Source: an uncultured Pseudomonadales bacterium
GTDB lineage: Bacteria; Pseudomonadota; Gammaproteobacteria; Pseudomonadales; IMCC2047
DNA length: 36,036 nt
Assembly: GCA_947258415.1 (NCBI GenBank)
Contig: CAMYIF010000003.1
Coordinates: 1-36,036, forward strand
Direction: 5' to 3'
Of the stretch, positions 1 to 9,911 are shown piece by piece. The notes under the pieces are model-generated. The model had not been told where the DNA came from and did no database searches. It worked only from the letters and a program-made list of their open reading frames with translations. Position 1 is the first letter of the stretch; the number at the start of each line of letters is the position of its first letter. The translations under genes and the position numbers were made by a program.

Positions 1-1097
1 CCCTCCGATAAAAGGATCAAATGATCGTTGCTGGCCTTGTCCCGGAAAATACGATGCACCTGGGGTTTTACTTCTTCCCATTCCCAATGTTTGCGCATAA
101 AGGCAGTATCAATTTCGCTGTCAAAATGACCGATATTGCAGACGATTGCGCCATCTTTAAGTGCCTGTAGCATATTTCGGTCGCAGACGTTTACGTTACC
201 CGTAGTAGTGACGACCAGGTCGGTGCTGCCAAGCAATTCCTTGTTGATGCCACTCATATCGCCGGTATTAATGCCATTGATATAAGGTGATGCAACCTCG
301 AAGCCATCCATGCAGGCCTGCATCGCGCAAATCGGATCAATTTCAGTGATTTTAACGATCATGCCTTCCTGGCGTAGCGACTGGGCTGAACCCTTGCCAA
401 CATCACCGTATCCGATTACCAGTGCTTTCTTGCCGGATAGCAGATGGTCAGTTCCTCGTTTAATGGCATCGTTCAGGCTGTGCCGGCAACCGTACTTGTT
501 GTCATTCTTGGATTTGGTCACCGAATCGTTAACATTAATCGCGGGTACTTTAAGTTCACCCTTTTCGAGCATTTCGACCAGCCGGTGTACACCCGTGGTC
601 GTTTCTTCGGTAATACCATGAATACGGTCAAGCATGGCCGGGAATTGCTGGTGGACTACCGCGGTTAAATCGCCACCATCATCGAGCAGCATATTGGCAT
701 CCCATGGCTGGCCATCCTTCAAAATGGTTTGCTCCAGGCACCAGTCGTATTCTTCCTCGGTTTCGCCCTTCCAGGCAAAAACCGGAACACCGGTCGCAGC
801 AATAGCCGCCGCGGCATGATCCTGGGTAGAAAAGATATTGCATGATGACCAGCGAACTTCGGCACCTAGCGCGGTCAGCGTTTCAATCAACACGGCCGTC
901 TGGATGGTCATGTGTATGCAGCCGATAATTTTTGCACCCTTCAGAGGCTTGTCGGCCTGGTACTTTTCCCTTAACGCCATTAATGCAGGCATCTCGGTTT
1001 CAGCGATCTGGATTTCCTTGCGGCCCCAGTCTGCCAGCTTGATATCTGCGACTTTATAATCGGTGCGTTGTGTCTGGATTTGTGCAGTGTTGCTCAT
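1..1097 (-). CDS. ahcY: Adenosylhomocysteinase (S-adenosylhomocysteine hydrolase), 3' part outside window
   Basis: Cytosolic NAD-dependent enzyme that splits S-adenosylhomocysteine into adenosine and homocysteine, which removes methyltransferase product inhibition and recycles methionine. The ORF track misses it because it has no stop inside the window. Reading the reverse strand from the ATG at 1097 gives about 365 uninterrupted codons starting MSNTAQIQ. Family motifs are visible: [12 protein letters not shown], the [18 protein letters not shown] block and the NAD-binding [10 protein letters not shown]. The frame leaves the window at a DHLILLSE motif, so about 60-70 C-terminal residues are missing relative to the usual 430-470. 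A purine-rich AGGAAA lies upstream of the start. It is 50 bp downstream of metK on the same strand, so it is probably the last or a later gene of the sahR-metK-ahcY operon. Confidence 0.97.
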   Translation of the reverse strand, partial: MSNTAQIQTQRTDYKVADIKLADWGRKEIQIAETEMPALMALREKYQADKPLKGAKIIGCIHMTIQTAVLIETLTALGAEVRWSSCNIFSTQDHAAAAIAATGVPVFAWKGETEEEYDWCLEQTILKDGQPWDANMLLDDGGDLTAVVHQQFPAMLDRIHGITEETTTGVHRLVEMLEKGELKVPAINVNDSVTKSKNDNKYGCRHSLNDAIKRGTDHLLSGKKALVIGYGDVGKGSAQSLRQEGMIVKITEIDPICAMQACMDGFEVASPYINGINTGDMSGINKELLGSTDLVVTTTGNVNVCDRNMLQALKDGAIVCNIGHFDSEIDTAFMRKHWEWEEVKPQVHRIFRDKASNDHLILLSE

Positions 1098-1147
1098 CTC
1101 GTTTTCCTGTATTTGGTGACAGTTAGTCGTATCTGTTTTTGATAAAT

Positions 1148-2302
1148 CTAGAGTGCCTGGCTTAATGCTTCGGCCTTGTCGGTTTTTTCCCAGGTAAAAT
1201 CGGGTTCTTCACGGCCGAAGTGACCATAAGCTGCTGTCGGTAAATAGATGGGGCGTTTCAATTCGAGCATGTCGATCAGGCCCTTGGGTCGAAGATCGAA
1301 ATGTTCGCGTACCAGGTTGATGATGGCCTCGTTCGAAAGCTTGCCCGTTCCAAAGGTATCGATGCTGATAGAGGTAGGTTCGGCAACACCGATCGCGTAG
1401 GAGACCTGGATTTCACACCTGTCCGCCAACCCGGAGGCAACGATGTTTTTGGCAACATAACGACCGGCATAGGCGGCCGACCGGTCAACCTTTGACGGGT
1501 CTTTACCCGAAAATGCGCCACCACCATGTCGTGCCATGCCGCCATAGGTGTCAACTATGATCTTCCGCCCGGTAAGACCGCAGTCGCCAACCGGTCCGCC
1601 AATAATAAATTGACCTGTCGGGTTGATATGATATTGGGTCTTGTCGGTTAACCATTCGGCTGGCAACACCGGCTTGATAATTTCTTCCAGAACGGCTTCC
1701 CTTAAGTCGTCCTGGTTAATATCGGGGTTATGCTGCGTGGATAAAACCACGGCATCAATGCCGACAGGCATACCGTTTTCGTAGCGCATGGTGACCTGGC
1801 TTTTGGCGTCCGGGCGAAGCCAGGGTAATATGCCGCTTTTACGCATCTTTGCCTGGCGTTCAACCAACCGGTGCGAGTAGGTAATCGGTGCGGGCATTAA
1901 CACGTCTGTTTCATTGGTCGCATAACCAAACATCAGGCCCTGGTCGCCCGCGCCCTGTTCTTTGTCGCCTTGTTCATCGACGCCCATGGCAATATCGTGA
2001 GATTGTTTGCCGATGGCGTTCAGAACCGCACAGGATGCACCATCGAAACCAACATCTGAACTGTTGTAACCAATATCCAGGATGACATTCCTGACCAAAT
2101 CTTCAAGGTCGATATAGGTTTCAGTTCGAACTTCTCCGGCAACAATCACCATGCCGGTTTTGACCATGGTCTCGACGGCGACACGCGATTCAATATCGTC
2201 CTTGAGCATGGCATCGACAATGGCGTCCGATATTTGATCGGCCATTTTATCCGGGTGGCCTTCGGAGACTGATTCTGAGGTAAAAATTGAATATGTGGAC
2301 AT
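1148..2302 (-). CDS. metK: S-adenosylmethionine synthetase (methionine adenosyltransferase)
   Basis: Makes S-adenosylmethionine from methionine and ATP. The protein has 384 residues, the normal bacterial length. It begins [20 protein letters not shown], with the methionine/ATP-binding GHPDK motif at the N-terminus. It also carries the [15 protein letters not shown] signature near residue 120 and the phosphate-binding [19 protein letters not shown] loop near residue 260. The gene starts 22 bp after the stop of the ArsR/methyltransferase regulator and ends 50 bp before ahcY, all on the minus strand. Supply of SAM and removal of SAH are therefore encoded together. Control most likely comes from the palindrome upstream of sahR, since no separate promoter is evident in the 22-bp gap. 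The gap is also too small for a SAM riboswitch. Confidence 0.98.
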   Translation of the reverse strand: MSTYSIFTSESVSEGHPDKMADQISDAIVDAMLKDDIESRVAVETMVKTGMVIVAGEVRTETYIDLEDLVRNVILDIGYNSSDVGFDGASCAVLNAIGKQSHDIAMGVDEQGDKEQGAGDQGLMFGYATNETDVLMPAPITYSHRLVERQAKMRKSGILPWLRPDAKSQVTMRYENGMPVGIDAVVLSTQHNPDINQDDLREAVLEEIIKPVLPAEWLTDKTQYHINPTGQFIIGGPVGDCGLTGRKIIVDTYGGMARHGGGAFSGKDPSKVDRSAAYAGRYVAKNIVASGLADRCEIQVSYAIGVAEPTSISIDTFGTGKLSNEAIINLVREHFDLRPKGLIDMLELKRPIYLPTAAYGHFGREEPDFTWEKTDKAEALSQAL

Positions 2303-2324
2303 AATGTTTCCAGTGCTTTGGTTG

Positions 2325-3347
2325 TTAGGATTTTTTAAAAAGATGAATTTGTACCTGGAAGCCGTTACGCTGACCCAGGAAAAGACGCTGACATTGCTCT
2401 AACCCGGCTGCCTTTGCCCAATACTCGAGCTCTTCGGGTTCGAAACCCAGCCACAGGTCACCGCAGGAATCCTGCACCCATTGCTGATCGTGATGACACA
2501 GCTCTGCGACCAGCATGTAGCCCTCGGGGTTTAAAATGTTCGCGATAGATTGGATGACGGTTTTTGGCGACGGAATATGGTGCAATACCATATTGCAGAC
2601 TGCCAGATCTGCCTGAATATGCTGCGTGGCTTCGGTTCCAGGTGTACCATGAATGAAGCGAATATTTTCAATCCCTGCCCGGGTTGCATTTTCTTCGGCC
2701 AAATCCAGCATTTGCATGGAATTATCCACTGCATAAACAATAGCAAACTGTTTGCACAGTTCAAGTAAATATTCGCCCTCACCAGGCCCAACTTCAACAG
2801 CGCTGGCCGTTTCCGGCAAGCAGGCAAGCTGGACGAGCTCGCGTACATTTTCGATATACTGGGTGCTTTCAATCACCAGGGCCTGTTTTTCCCTGAATTT
2901 ATCCGCATTTTTCTCGAAAAAATCGAGAGAACAGCGCGCACGCGTATCCTTGATTGCATCAATTCGTGACTCGATAGTCCCGCTGAGCGGCATTGAATCA
3001 ATGGACTGGAACAATTTTTGTTTGAATGACGCCAGGGCATTTTCTATCTCCAGTAACGAGCGCCGATAAAATATGGAATTTCCCTCGCGGCGTGTGGATA
3101 CCAGACCGGCATTGGCAAGAACCTTTAAATGGTGACTTAGCCTGGGTTGCGCCAAATCAAAAATATGGCATAACTCGAGAACACCAAAAGACTCCGAATG
3201 TAAAACGCGCAGGATTTGCAGGCGTAACTCGTCGGCTGCAGCCTTGCATACAAGGCTTAGAGCACTTGCGTGCTGCGATGCGTCGTGACCGTACGGGATG
3301 GATTCCATAGTGGTTGATCGGGTTGCTGTGTTGGTCGAATTGGACAT
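2325..3347 (-). CDS. sahR: SahR-like regulator: ArsR-type HTH fused to a SAM-dependent methyltransferase-like domain
   Basis: A 340-residue two-domain protein. Residues about 28-105 form an ArsR-type winged helix, with a recognition-helix region [20 protein letters not shown] and wing [10 protein letters not shown]. Residues about 160-340 form a class I methyltransferase-like fold with motif [11 protein letters not shown] (185-194). SahR proteins of Proteobacteria have this architecture, are described as SAH-responsive repressors, and sit beside ahcY, metK and other methionine genes. The neighbours here match exactly. I infer that the second domain senses SAH or SAM rather than methylating a substrate. 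No Shine-Dalgarno sequence precedes the ATG at 3347. An in-frame ATG at codon 14 (3308) is an alternative start but also lacks one. A divergent promoter region separates it from tkt. Confidence 0.88.
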   Translation of the reverse strand: MSNSTNTATRSTTMESIPYGHDASQHASALSLVCKAAADELRLQILRVLHSESFGVLELCHIFDLAQPRLSHHLKVLANAGLVSTRREGNSIFYRRSLLEIENALASFKQKLFQSIDSMPLSGTIESRIDAIKDTRARCSLDFFEKNADKFREKQALVIESTQYIENVRELVQLACLPETASAVEVGPGEGEYLLELCKQFAIVYAVDNSMQMLDLAEENATRAGIENIRFIHGTPGTEATQHIQADLAVCNMVLHHIPSPKTVIQSIANILNPEGYMLVAELCHHDQQWVQDSCGDLWLGFEPEELEYWAKAAGLEQCQRLFLGQRNGFQVQIHLFKKS

Positions 3348-3356
3348 AAGAGTGCG

Positions 3357-3385
3357 TTTATAACACTGTCGGCCAAAACAATCAA
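3357..3385 (-). promoter_or_regulatory. Putative sigma70 promoter of the sahR-metK-ahcY operon
   Basis: On the minus strand, TTGATT (3385-3380) and TATAAA (3362-3357) are separated by exactly 17 bp, a good sigma70 match. The -35 hexamer overlaps the end of the 32-bp palindrome by two bases. Transcription would begin near 3350, only a few bases before the annotated ATG at 3347. That implies either a nearly leaderless mRNA or use of the downstream ATG at 3308. Confidence 0.55.
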
Positions 3386-3415
3386 ACCTATATCAAAAAA
3401 TATTGATATAGGTTT
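3384..3415. promoter_or_regulatory. Perfect palindrome, probable SahR operator
   Basis: The arms AAACCTATATCAA (3384-3396) and TTGATATAGGTTT (3403-3415) are perfect 13-bp inverted repeats around a 6-base A/T spacer. It is not followed by a T-run and sits between divergent genes, so it looks like a binding site rather than a terminator. It lies directly upstream of the sahR promoter and touches its -35 hexamer, which is the geometry expected for repression. An ArsR-type dimer binding its own promoter is the usual arrangement. Assignment to SahR is inference from position and symmetry. Confidence 0.72.
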
Positions 3416-3555
3416 CAAGGCGGTCCTTGCCGTATATTCTTTGAACCGGGCAGTTGATAATAACCATGCCAGTTAACGTGCGAAAAATTCGATATTTAAT
3501 CGTGCCAACTTGTTTGCAGAAGGGAAATATATTGGTGCGTTATCGGGTAGTTCAC

Positions 3556-3583
3556 TTGTTCTTGATGGGGAGTAAGGTAGAAT
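3556..3583 (+). promoter_or_regulatory. Possible tkt promoter
   Basis: TTGTTC, 16 bp, then TAGAAT on the plus strand, placing transcription start about 30 bases before the tkt ATG. The -35 is weak and this is only the best match I see between the palindrome and the gene. Confidence 0.3.
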
Positions 3584-3622
3584 ACTTGGCTTCAAAATCC
3601 ACTAATTCCAGAGGTCTGTTTT

Positions 3623-5629
3623 ATGTCGAGTTCTACCAGTTCACGTACTCAATTAGCCAATGCGATACGTGCTTTGAGTATGGATGCCGTCCAGCAGGCT
3701 AACTCTGGGCACCCGGGTGCACCGATGGGTATGGCCGATATTGCCGAGGTGCTATGGAACGACGTTTTAAAACACAACCCGAAAAATCCCCAATGGCCAG
3801 ATCGAGACCGCTTTGTATTGTCAAATGGTCACGGCTCAATGCTTCTGTATTCGTTGCTGCACCTTACCGGCTATGATCTAGGGATTGATGAGATCAGGAA
3901 TTTTCGCCAGTTCCATTCAAAAACACCCGGGCACCCGGAACACGGCTATGCACCAGGTATAGAAACCACCACCGGCCCTCTCGGTCAGGGTCTTGCCAAT
4001 GCGGTTGGCATGGCGATTGCCGAAAAAACCCTGGCAGCACAATTCAATGAACCGGAATTCGACATTGTCGACCATAATACCTTTGTTTTCGTGGGTGATG
4101 GCTGCTTGATGGAGGGCATTTCCCATGAGGTTTCATCCCTTGCCGGTACATTTGGCCTGGGTAAGTTGATCGCTTTTTACGACGACAACGGTATTTCCAT
4201 CGATGGCCATGTTGAGGGCTGGTTTACCGATGATACACCCCGGCGTTTCGAGTCCTATGGTTGGCAGGTCATCGGGCATGTCGATGGCCATGACCCGGAA
4301 GAAGTCGGTATGGCGCTGGAAACGGCATTAGCCAACAAGGATCAACCCACGCTTATTTGTTGCCAAACCATTATTGGTTTTGGCGCACCAAATAAACAGG
4401 GTACTGAAAGTGTGCACGGCGCACCCCTTGGTGCAGATGAAGTCGCCGCTGCCCGGGCAAAACTTGGTTGGGAACACGAAGCTTTCCATATACCCGGACA
4501 AATTTATTCTGATTGGAATGCCTGCGATAAAGGTCAGGCTGCCGAGGCTAAGTGGCAGAATGTTTTTAACGCCTACAAGGCAGAGTTCACCGAGAAAGCG
4601 GCTGAATTCGAGCGCCGTATGGCCGGTAAACCACCCAAAGATTTTGCCCAGGTAGCCGAGGATTATATAAACAGCCAGCAGGCCAAGGGTGAAAAGATAG
4701 CTACCCGGAAGGCATCCCAGAATTGTCTCAATGCTTACGCACCCTTGTTGCCCGAATTGCTGGGTGGTTCTGCCGATTTGACGGGGTCCAACCTGACAAA
4801 CTGGAGCGGGAGCAATGCGATAACCAGGGAAAATGCCGCTGGTAATTATATTTATTATGGCGTTCGTGAATTTGGAATGACCGCAATTACCAACGGAATT
4901 GGACTGCACGGTGGTTTTATACCCTATAGCGGCACTTTCCTTATTTTTATGGAATACGCACGCAATGCCGTGCGAATGTCTGCGCTGATGAAGCTACAGA
5001 ATATATTTGTCTATACACATGACTCTATTGGTTTGGGCGAAGACGGACCCACTCACCAGGCGGTTGAACAGGTTTCCACGCTGCGAATAACACCGAATAT
5101 GTCGGTATGGCGTCCATGCGATGTGGTTGAATCAGCCGTCGCCTGGCAGGCTGCAATCGAGCGGACAGATGGCCCCACTGCCCTGATTTTTACTCGCCAG
5201 GCGTTACCATTAATAGCGCGAAATGATGACCAGCTTACCGATGTTCGTAAAGGTGGTTACGTTGTTAAGGACTGCGAACAGGGCCCCGAGGCTATCATTA
5301 TAGCCACCGGCTCCGAAGTTGCTGTTTCAATCGCGGCCGCCGAGCAAATGCAAAGCGAAGGTCTGCAGGTGCGCGTCGTATCCATGCCGTCAACCGATGT
5401 CTTTGAAGCCCAGGACTGGAGTTATCGTGAAAGCGTTTTGCCGACTAATGTAACCGCCCGTGTTGCCGTCGAGGCTGCCCAGGAAGACTATTGGTACAAG
5501 TATGTCGGCCTGGATGGTCAGGTTATTGGCATGAAGACTTTTGGTGAATCCGCCCCCGGCGATCAATTGATGGAGCACTTTGGCTTTACCGCCAAAAATA
5601 TCCAGGAAGCTGTCCAGTCGCTGCTGTAA
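3623..5629 (+). CDS. tkt: Transketolase
   Basis: Thiamine-diphosphate enzyme of the non-oxidative pentose phosphate pathway that moves two-carbon units between ketoses and aldoses in the cytosol. It has 668 residues, normal for bacterial transketolase (about 660-670). Visible features are the N-terminal [20 protein letters not shown] block, the thiamine-diphosphate/magnesium motif [12 protein letters not shown] near residue 155, the [11 protein letters not shown] block near 380, and the EDGPTHQ pyrimidine-domain motif near 470. An AGAGGT ribosome binding site lies 7 bases before the ATG. The next gene, epd, begins 5 bp after its stop, so the two are surely co-transcribed. It diverges from sahR. 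Placement of tkt beside metK and epd-pgk is familiar from Pseudomonas-type genomes. Confidence 0.98.
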   Translation: MSSSTSSRTQLANAIRALSMDAVQQANSGHPGAPMGMADIAEVLWNDVLKHNPKNPQWPDRDRFVLSNGHGSMLLYSLLHLTGYDLGIDEIRNFRQFHSKTPGHPEHGYAPGIETTTGPLGQGLANAVGMAIAEKTLAAQFNEPEFDIVDHNTFVFVGDGCLMEGISHEVSSLAGTFGLGKLIAFYDDNGISIDGHVEGWFTDDTPRRFESYGWQVIGHVDGHDPEEVGMALETALANKDQPTLICCQTIIGFGAPNKQGTESVHGAPLGADEVAAARAKLGWEHEAFHIPGQIYSDWNACDKGQAAEAKWQNVFNAYKAEFTEKAAEFERRMAGKPPKDFAQVAEDYINSQQAKGEKIATRKASQNCLNAYAPLLPELLGGSADLTGSNLTNWSGSNAITRENAAGNYIYYGVREFGMTAITNGIGLHGGFIPYSGTFLIFMEYARNAVRMSALMKLQNIFVYTHDSIGLGEDGPTHQAVEQVSTLRITPNMSVWRPCDVVESAVAWQAAIERTDGPTALIFTRQALPLIARNDDQLTDVRKGGYVVKDCEQGPEAIIIATGSEVAVSIAAAEQMQSEGLQVRVVSMPSTDVFEAQDWSYRESVLPTNVTARVAVEAAQEDYWYKYVGLDGQVIGMKTFGESAPGDQLMEHFGFTAKNIQEAVQSLL

Positions 5630-5634
5630 ACCGG

Positions 5635-6657
5635 ATGAAATATCGAATCGCCATTAATGGCTACGGCCGGATTGGTCGCTGCGTTCTGCGTGCGCTGTAT
5701 GAATCACCGCACCAACAAAACATGGATATTGTTGCCATTAATGAATTGGCCGACGCCCAGACCATCGCCCACCTAACACGGTATGACTCAACTCACGGCA
5801 GGTTTGCGGGTAATGTTCGATTGCAAGGTGAAAGCCTGATCGTCAATGACGATGCTATTAAAATTACCCACGAAAGTGATATGACGCGATTACCCTGGCG
5901 GGAATGCAAGGTAGACCTGGTTCTCGAGTGTTCAGGCAGTTTTAGCGATCGGGCAACAGCCGGGAAGCATTTGCAGAGCGGAGCAAAGAAAGTGCTTTTC
6001 TCCCAGCCCGCAGAACCCGATGTTGACGCAACCATCGTTTACGGTATTAACCAAGACTCGTTGACTGCCAACGATGATGTCATCTCCAATGCTTCCTGCA
6101 CCACCAATTGTATCGTGCCGGTTATACAATGCCTGGATGAAGCCTTTGGCGTGGAAATGGGACACATATCTACGGTTCACTCGGCCATGAACGATCAGCC
6201 GGTCATCGATGCCTATCATCACACCGACTTGCGCAGGACACGCAGCGCAGGCATTTCCATTATCCCGGTCGAAACGGCTTTGGCCAGGGGCATCGGGCGA
6301 ATATTGCCAGCCCTCTCGGATAAATTTTCTGCCACGGCGGTACGCGTGCCTACGGTCAACGTATCGATCATCGAGTTAACAGTTTATGTGACTCGCGAAA
6401 CCACCACGACCAAAGTAAACAGCGTTCTTCAGGAGGCTTCGAAGGGCAGGCTTAACGGTATTATGGGTTATACCAATGAATTGCTGGCATCCTGTGACTT
6501 TAATCACGATCCCCGTTCGTCCATTGTTGATTGCGGGCAAACATGCGTAACCCGGGGGCGACTGGTAAAGCTAATGGCCTGGTTCGATAACGAGTGGGGT
6601 TTTGCTAACCGTATGCTGGATGTGGCCAGTGTTATAAAAAAAGTATCAAGTCATTAA
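5635..6657 (+). CDS. epd: Erythrose-4-phosphate dehydrogenase / glyceraldehyde-3-phosphate dehydrogenase family (Epd type)
   Basis: NAD-dependent phosphorylating-type aldehyde dehydrogenase of 340 residues. The Rossmann motif [10 protein letters not shown] is at the N-terminus and the catalytic NASCTTNC near residue 155. Several stretches resemble E. coli Epd more than GapA as I recall them: [31 protein letters not shown] and [12 protein letters not shown]. Epd converts erythrose 4-phosphate to 4-phosphoerythronate for pyridoxal phosphate synthesis. The context tkt-epd-pgk supports this, since transketolase makes erythrose 4-phosphate. A GAPDH role in glycolysis cannot be excluded without knowing whether a separate gapA exists. 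It starts 5 bp after the tkt stop. A roughly 200-bp AT-rich gap separates it from pgk and may hold a further promoter. Confidence 0.85.
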   Translation: MKYRIAINGYGRIGRCVLRALYESPHQQNMDIVAINELADAQTIAHLTRYDSTHGRFAGNVRLQGESLIVNDDAIKITHESDMTRLPWRECKVDLVLECSGSFSDRATAGKHLQSGAKKVLFSQPAEPDVDATIVYGINQDSLTANDDVISNASCTTNCIVPVIQCLDEAFGVEMGHISTVHSAMNDQPVIDAYHHTDLRRTRSAGISIIPVETALARGIGRILPALSDKFSATAVRVPTVNVSIIELTVYVTRETTTTKVNSVLQEASKGRLNGIMGYTNELLASCDFNHDPRSSIVDCGQTCVTRGRLVKLMAWFDNEWGFANRMLDVASVIKKVSSH

Positions 6658-6855
6658 TCCGTATGTTGCCAGGCCAAAAAATTTCGTCATAGCCCTCCTT
6701 AAATGTTAAATTATTTTTTTATAAACCGGATCATGGATGCATGCCGGATACCGGTATTTAAATTAGCCTGGTTTTGCCGGCTTTTCCCAACATTAACCTG
6801 ATGGTTTCAATCGTCCCTGAACCTGGACCTGTCGAAAAGTTAATAAGGAATAAAA

Positions 6856-8025
6856 ATGACTGTATTGAAAATGACCGACCTTGAGCTTGCGGGCAAACGC
6901 GTATTAATCCGTGAAGACCTGAACGTGCCGGTAAAAAATGGGAAGGTAACCAGTGATGCCCGTATCCTGGCATCGCTGCCAACCATCGAGCTGGCCATGA
7001 AAGCCGGTGCTAAAGTTATTGTTATGTCTCATTTGGGCCGGCCAACCGAAGGAATGCCATGGCAGGAGCAGGAAGAGAATTCACTGGCACCGGTTGCCGA
7101 TTACATCGCCAAATTGTTGGGCGTACCCGTCCGGTTTGAACGGGACTGGCTGGATGGTGTAGATGTGGAAAATGGCGAGCTTGTTATCGTGGAAAATGTA
7201 CGCTTTAACACCGGTGAGGGCGATAATGATGACGCGCTGTCCAAAAAAATGGCGGCCCTGTGCGACATCTTTGTGATGGACGCTTTTGGCACAGCCCACC
7301 GGGCGCAAGCATCGACACACGGTGTCGCCAAGTACGCAGGTATAGCCTGCGCCGGGCCATTGCTGGCCAATGAGCTCGATGCACTGGCAAAGGCGTTGTC
7401 AGAACCGGCCCGCCCGATGGTGGCGATAGTGGGTGGCTCCAAGGTATCGACAAAACTGACAGTTCTCGAATCGCTTTCCGGGATTGCCGATCAGTTGATC
7501 GTCGGAGGCGGGATTGCCAACACCTTTCTTGCGGCATCCGGCAAACCGGTTGGCAAATCCTTGTGCGAGAAGGATTTGATCGATACGGCAAAAGACATAA
7601 TGGCAAAAACGAATATTCCCATACCCACGGATGTCGTCGTGGCGTCAGAAATATCAGAATCTGCCGTCGCCTCAACCGTGTCAGCCGATGATGTCCGGGA
7701 TGAGCAATTGATCCTGGATATCGGCCCCGATTCATCCAAAACGCTGGAGTCCATTATTAAGGCGGCAAAAACCATTATCTGGAATGGCCCCGTCGGTGTT
7801 TTTGAATACGATCAGTTTGGTCGCGGGACAGAACAGTTGGCCAGGGCAATTGCCAACAGCGACGCTTTTTCAATTGCCGGTGGCGGTGACACCCTGGCCG
7901 CTGTCGATAAATATGGTGTGGGAGATAAAATTTCCTACATATCAACCGGGGGTGGAGCATTCCTGGAATACGTTGAAGGCAAAACCCTGCCTGCCGTTGC
8001 TATCCTCGAAAAAAGAGCCGGGTAA
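6856..8025 (+). CDS. pgk: Phosphoglycerate kinase
   Basis: Glycolytic enzyme transferring phosphate between 1,3-bisphosphoglycerate and ADP. It has 389 residues, the usual length. Motifs in order: [11 protein letters not shown] near residue 20, SHLGRPTEG near 55, [15 protein letters not shown] near 140, GGSKVSTKL near 195, the nucleotide-binding GGGIANTFL near 220, WNGPVGVFE near 310, and the C-terminal [13 protein letters not shown]. An AAGGA ribosome binding site precedes the ATG. In many gammaproteobacteria pyk or fba follows directly. Here the next gene is an alpha/beta hydrolase 48 bp downstream. Confidence 0.98.
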   Translation: MTVLKMTDLELAGKRVLIREDLNVPVKNGKVTSDARILASLPTIELAMKAGAKVIVMSHLGRPTEGMPWQEQEENSLAPVADYIAKLLGVPVRFERDWLDGVDVENGELVIVENVRFNTGEGDNDDALSKKMAALCDIFVMDAFGTAHRAQASTHGVAKYAGIACAGPLLANELDALAKALSEPARPMVAIVGGSKVSTKLTVLESLSGIADQLIVGGGIANTFLAASGKPVGKSLCEKDLIDTAKDIMAKTNIPIPTDVVVASEISESAVASTVSADDVRDEQLILDIGPDSSKTLESIIKAAKTIIWNGPVGVFEYDQFGRGTEQLARAIANSDAFSIAGGGDTLAAVDKYGVGDKISYISTGGGAFLEYVEGKTLPAVAILEKRAG

Positions 8026-8073
8026 GATGCCGGCCGGGAAAGCTGCCAGATAAACTACCCGATAGACTGAGTT

Positions 8074-9054
8074 ATGCAATCCTGGGACAAAGACTCCATA
8101 CAGGCAAACTGGCAGCCTATTGACTACCTGCCAAATCAGCAAGTCGGCAAATTGTCACCTGAAGAAGACGCGTATAACCGGTTTTACGGTATTGATTTTG
8201 AAAAAAAGCTCCCCGGAATCAGCCATCGATTTGGTTACCAGCAAAGTGGCCAGTTCAAACTGGCAACACATTATTTTCAGCCGAAACAGCGCGCATCTTT
8301 AGCCAGGGTATTGATCGTCCATGGCTATTTCGACCACGCGGGATTGTATGGCCATCTCATCAGGTTTTGTCTGGAAAGGGATTGCTCGGTAATGGTATAC
8401 GACCTCCCTGGTCACGGCTTATCGACGGGAGAGCCCGGCGAAATTGATGACTTTCACGAGTATGTTCGGGTGCTAAGTGACCTTGTCGATATTTACGGGA
8501 AACACGGGAAGCTACCGCTCCATATTATCGGGCAGAGCACCGGGTGTGCGATCATTATGGAGTACCTTCGTTTCAGGCGTTTTAGCGAAGCAGATAATCC
8601 TTTTGCCAGTATCTTATTGTTGGCGCCATTGGTGCGACCGGAGCAGTGGAAGAGGATCCTGTTTTATTACCGCTGGTTCAGTCCGCTGGTCAAGAGCGTC
8701 AAGCGTATTTTTATGGACTGTTCACACGATCGTGAATTCTTGCAATTTATGCGTGAGAAGGACCCTTTACAGCACAGGCGGGTCCCAATCAATTGGGTTG
8801 CATCCCTGATAAGGTGGGAAAAGCAATTTTCACTGTCCGCCGAACTCAATCTCTCCCCTGTCGTGATCCAGGGTGAACAGGATACCACCATAGATTGGCG
8901 CTATAATATGGGTGTTATCAGGAACAAGTTTAATCGCCCGTTGATAAAATTATTACCCGAAGCACGGCACCACCTGGTCAATGAATCGAAACCAATACGC
9001 GAACAGGTTTTTTCGGTGCTAGCGGATTTCTTGCCCGGGCGGGACAAGAAATAG
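8074..9054 (+). CDS. Alpha/beta hydrolase, monoacylglycerol lipase / serine aminopeptidase S33-like
   Basis: A 326-residue soluble hydrolase of the Hydrolase_4 (lysophospholipase or monoglyceride lipase-like) group. Visible features: oxyanion-region HGYFDHAGLYGHL near residue 85, the YDLPGHGLSTG block, the nucleophile elbow GQSTG with Ser155, an Asp in GEQDTTID near residue 270, and the His in ARHHLVNES near residue 300. These give a complete Ser-Asp-His triad in the expected order. No signal peptide is seen, so it is probably cytoplasmic. The substrate is unknown; lipid esters are the family norm. It lies 48 bp after pgk on the same strand, so co-transcription is possible, although a metabolic link is not obvious. 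Confidence 0.85.
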   Translation: MQSWDKDSIQANWQPIDYLPNQQVGKLSPEEDAYNRFYGIDFEKKLPGISHRFGYQQSGQFKLATHYFQPKQRASLARVLIVHGYFDHAGLYGHLIRFCLERDCSVMVYDLPGHGLSTGEPGEIDDFHEYVRVLSDLVDIYGKHGKLPLHIIGQSTGCAIIMEYLRFRRFSEADNPFASILLLAPLVRPEQWKRILFYYRWFSPLVKSVKRIFMDCSHDREFLQFMREKDPLQHRRVPINWVASLIRWEKQFSLSAELNLSPVVIQGEQDTTIDWRYNMGVIRNKFNRPLIKLLPEARHHLVNESKPIREQVFSVLADFLPGRDKK

Positions 9055-9178
9055 GGAATATATTTTATTTATTTTAATCAGGTAAAATATTTAACTTTAT
9101 TTATTAACTAAACTCATAGCTCAGGGCAAGGCCCGCAGATTAACCAAAAATGATCCGAACACTACCAGGAGGAAATCC

Positions 9179-9832
9179 GTGAATCATAAATTAGTAGCTT
9201 TATCATTGGCCGCAGCAATCACAGCCGGCTGTGCCACTACAGATCCCTACAGCGGCGAGCAAAAAACAAGCAATGTTGGTAAGGGTGCCGGTGCCGGCGC
9301 GCTGGCCGGTGCTGTTGTCGGGGCAGCTGCCAAACATAATGATCGAGGCCGCGGCGCATTGGCCGGAGCCGCCGTGGGCGCAGCGGTTGGCAGTGGTATC
9401 GGGTATTACATGGACCGGCAGGAAACAGCATTGCGACAGCGGCTGGAAGGTACGGGCGTTCGAGTACAACGGATCGGTGATCAAATCAAACTGATTATGC
9501 CCGGCAATATAACCTTTGATTCCGGGCGTGCCGAGTTAAAGTCACATTTCTTCAGGACGCTTGATGCTGTCGCCGAAGTACTGCAGAAATTTAATAAAAC
9601 CAATGTTGATGTATCCGGGCATACCGACTCGACAGGTAGTGCAGACCTTAACCAGCGACTGAGCGAGCAGCGGGCAATAAGCGTATCCGATTATCTCCAG
9701 AGCAGGGGTGTCGCTTCGCAACGTTTATTCACTTCGGGTTATGGGCCGCGGTTCCCCATTGCGGATAACTCAACGGCAGCGGGTCGGGAAGATAATCGCC
9801 GGGTTGAAATTCAGCTGAGGGGCATGCAATAA
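9179..9832 (+). CDS. OmpA-family outer-membrane lipoprotein (YiaD-like)
   Basis: A 217-residue lipoprotein that probably anchors the outer membrane to peptidoglycan. It starts at a GTG with a perfect AGGAGG 6 bases upstream. The signal peptide ends at the lipobox ITAGC, making Cys18 the lipidated residue. Residues about 35-80 are a glycine-zipper region (GAGAGALAGAVVGAAA, then a second GALAGAAVGAAVGSGIG). Residues about 100-215 form the OmpA peptidoglycan-binding domain, with ITFDSGRAEL, SGHTDSTGSADLNQRLSEQR and the closing REDNRRVEI. This order (lipobox, glycine zipper, OmpA) is that of YiaD-type proteins. The preceding 125 bp are very AT-rich and probably contain its own promoter. It converges with the DksA-like gene. 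Confidence 0.93.
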   Translation: MNHKLVALSLAAAITAGCATTDPYSGEQKTSNVGKGAGAGALAGAVVGAAAKHNDRGRGALAGAAVGAAVGSGIGYYMDRQETALRQRLEGTGVRVQRIGDQIKLIMPGNITFDSGRAELKSHFFRTLDAVAEVLQKFNKTNVDVSGHTDSTGSADLNQRLSEQRAISVSDYLQSRGVASQRLFTSGYGPRFPIADNSTAAGREDNRRVEIQLRGMQ

Positions 9833-9848
9833 CCTTCCTGTAGAGTGT

Positions 9849-9881
9849 TGCCGTGTCTTCGCATTTTTAATAGACACGGCA
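9849..9881. terminator. Hairpin between convergent genes, possible bidirectional terminator
   Basis: TGCCGTGTCT and AGACACGGCA form a perfect 10-bp inverted repeat around a 13-base T-rich loop. It lies between the stops of the OmpA lipoprotein gene and the convergent dksA-like gene. No T-run follows either arm directly, so terminator function is inferred from position. Confidence 0.5.
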
Positions 9882-9911
9882 TTCACCCTGTATTGTCGGA
9901 AGGTTTAACAG

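Noticed and set aside
1098-1147. Possible SAH or SAM riboswitch before ahcY
   Set aside because: Only 50 bp are available between metK and ahcY, and control by SahR at the upstream palindrome explains the operon.
3454-3702. 82-codon plus-strand ORF in the sahR-tkt intergenic region
   Set aside because: Overlaps the start of tkt and covers the likely tkt promoter; its sequence shows no family.
4328-4909. 193-codon minus-strand ORF
   Set aside because: Lies entirely within tkt, whose protein has all family motifs; the antisense frame has no family features.
7205-7735. 176-codon minus-strand ORF
   Set aside because: Shadow of pgk; composition rich in Arg, Ser and Pro, typical of an antisense frame.
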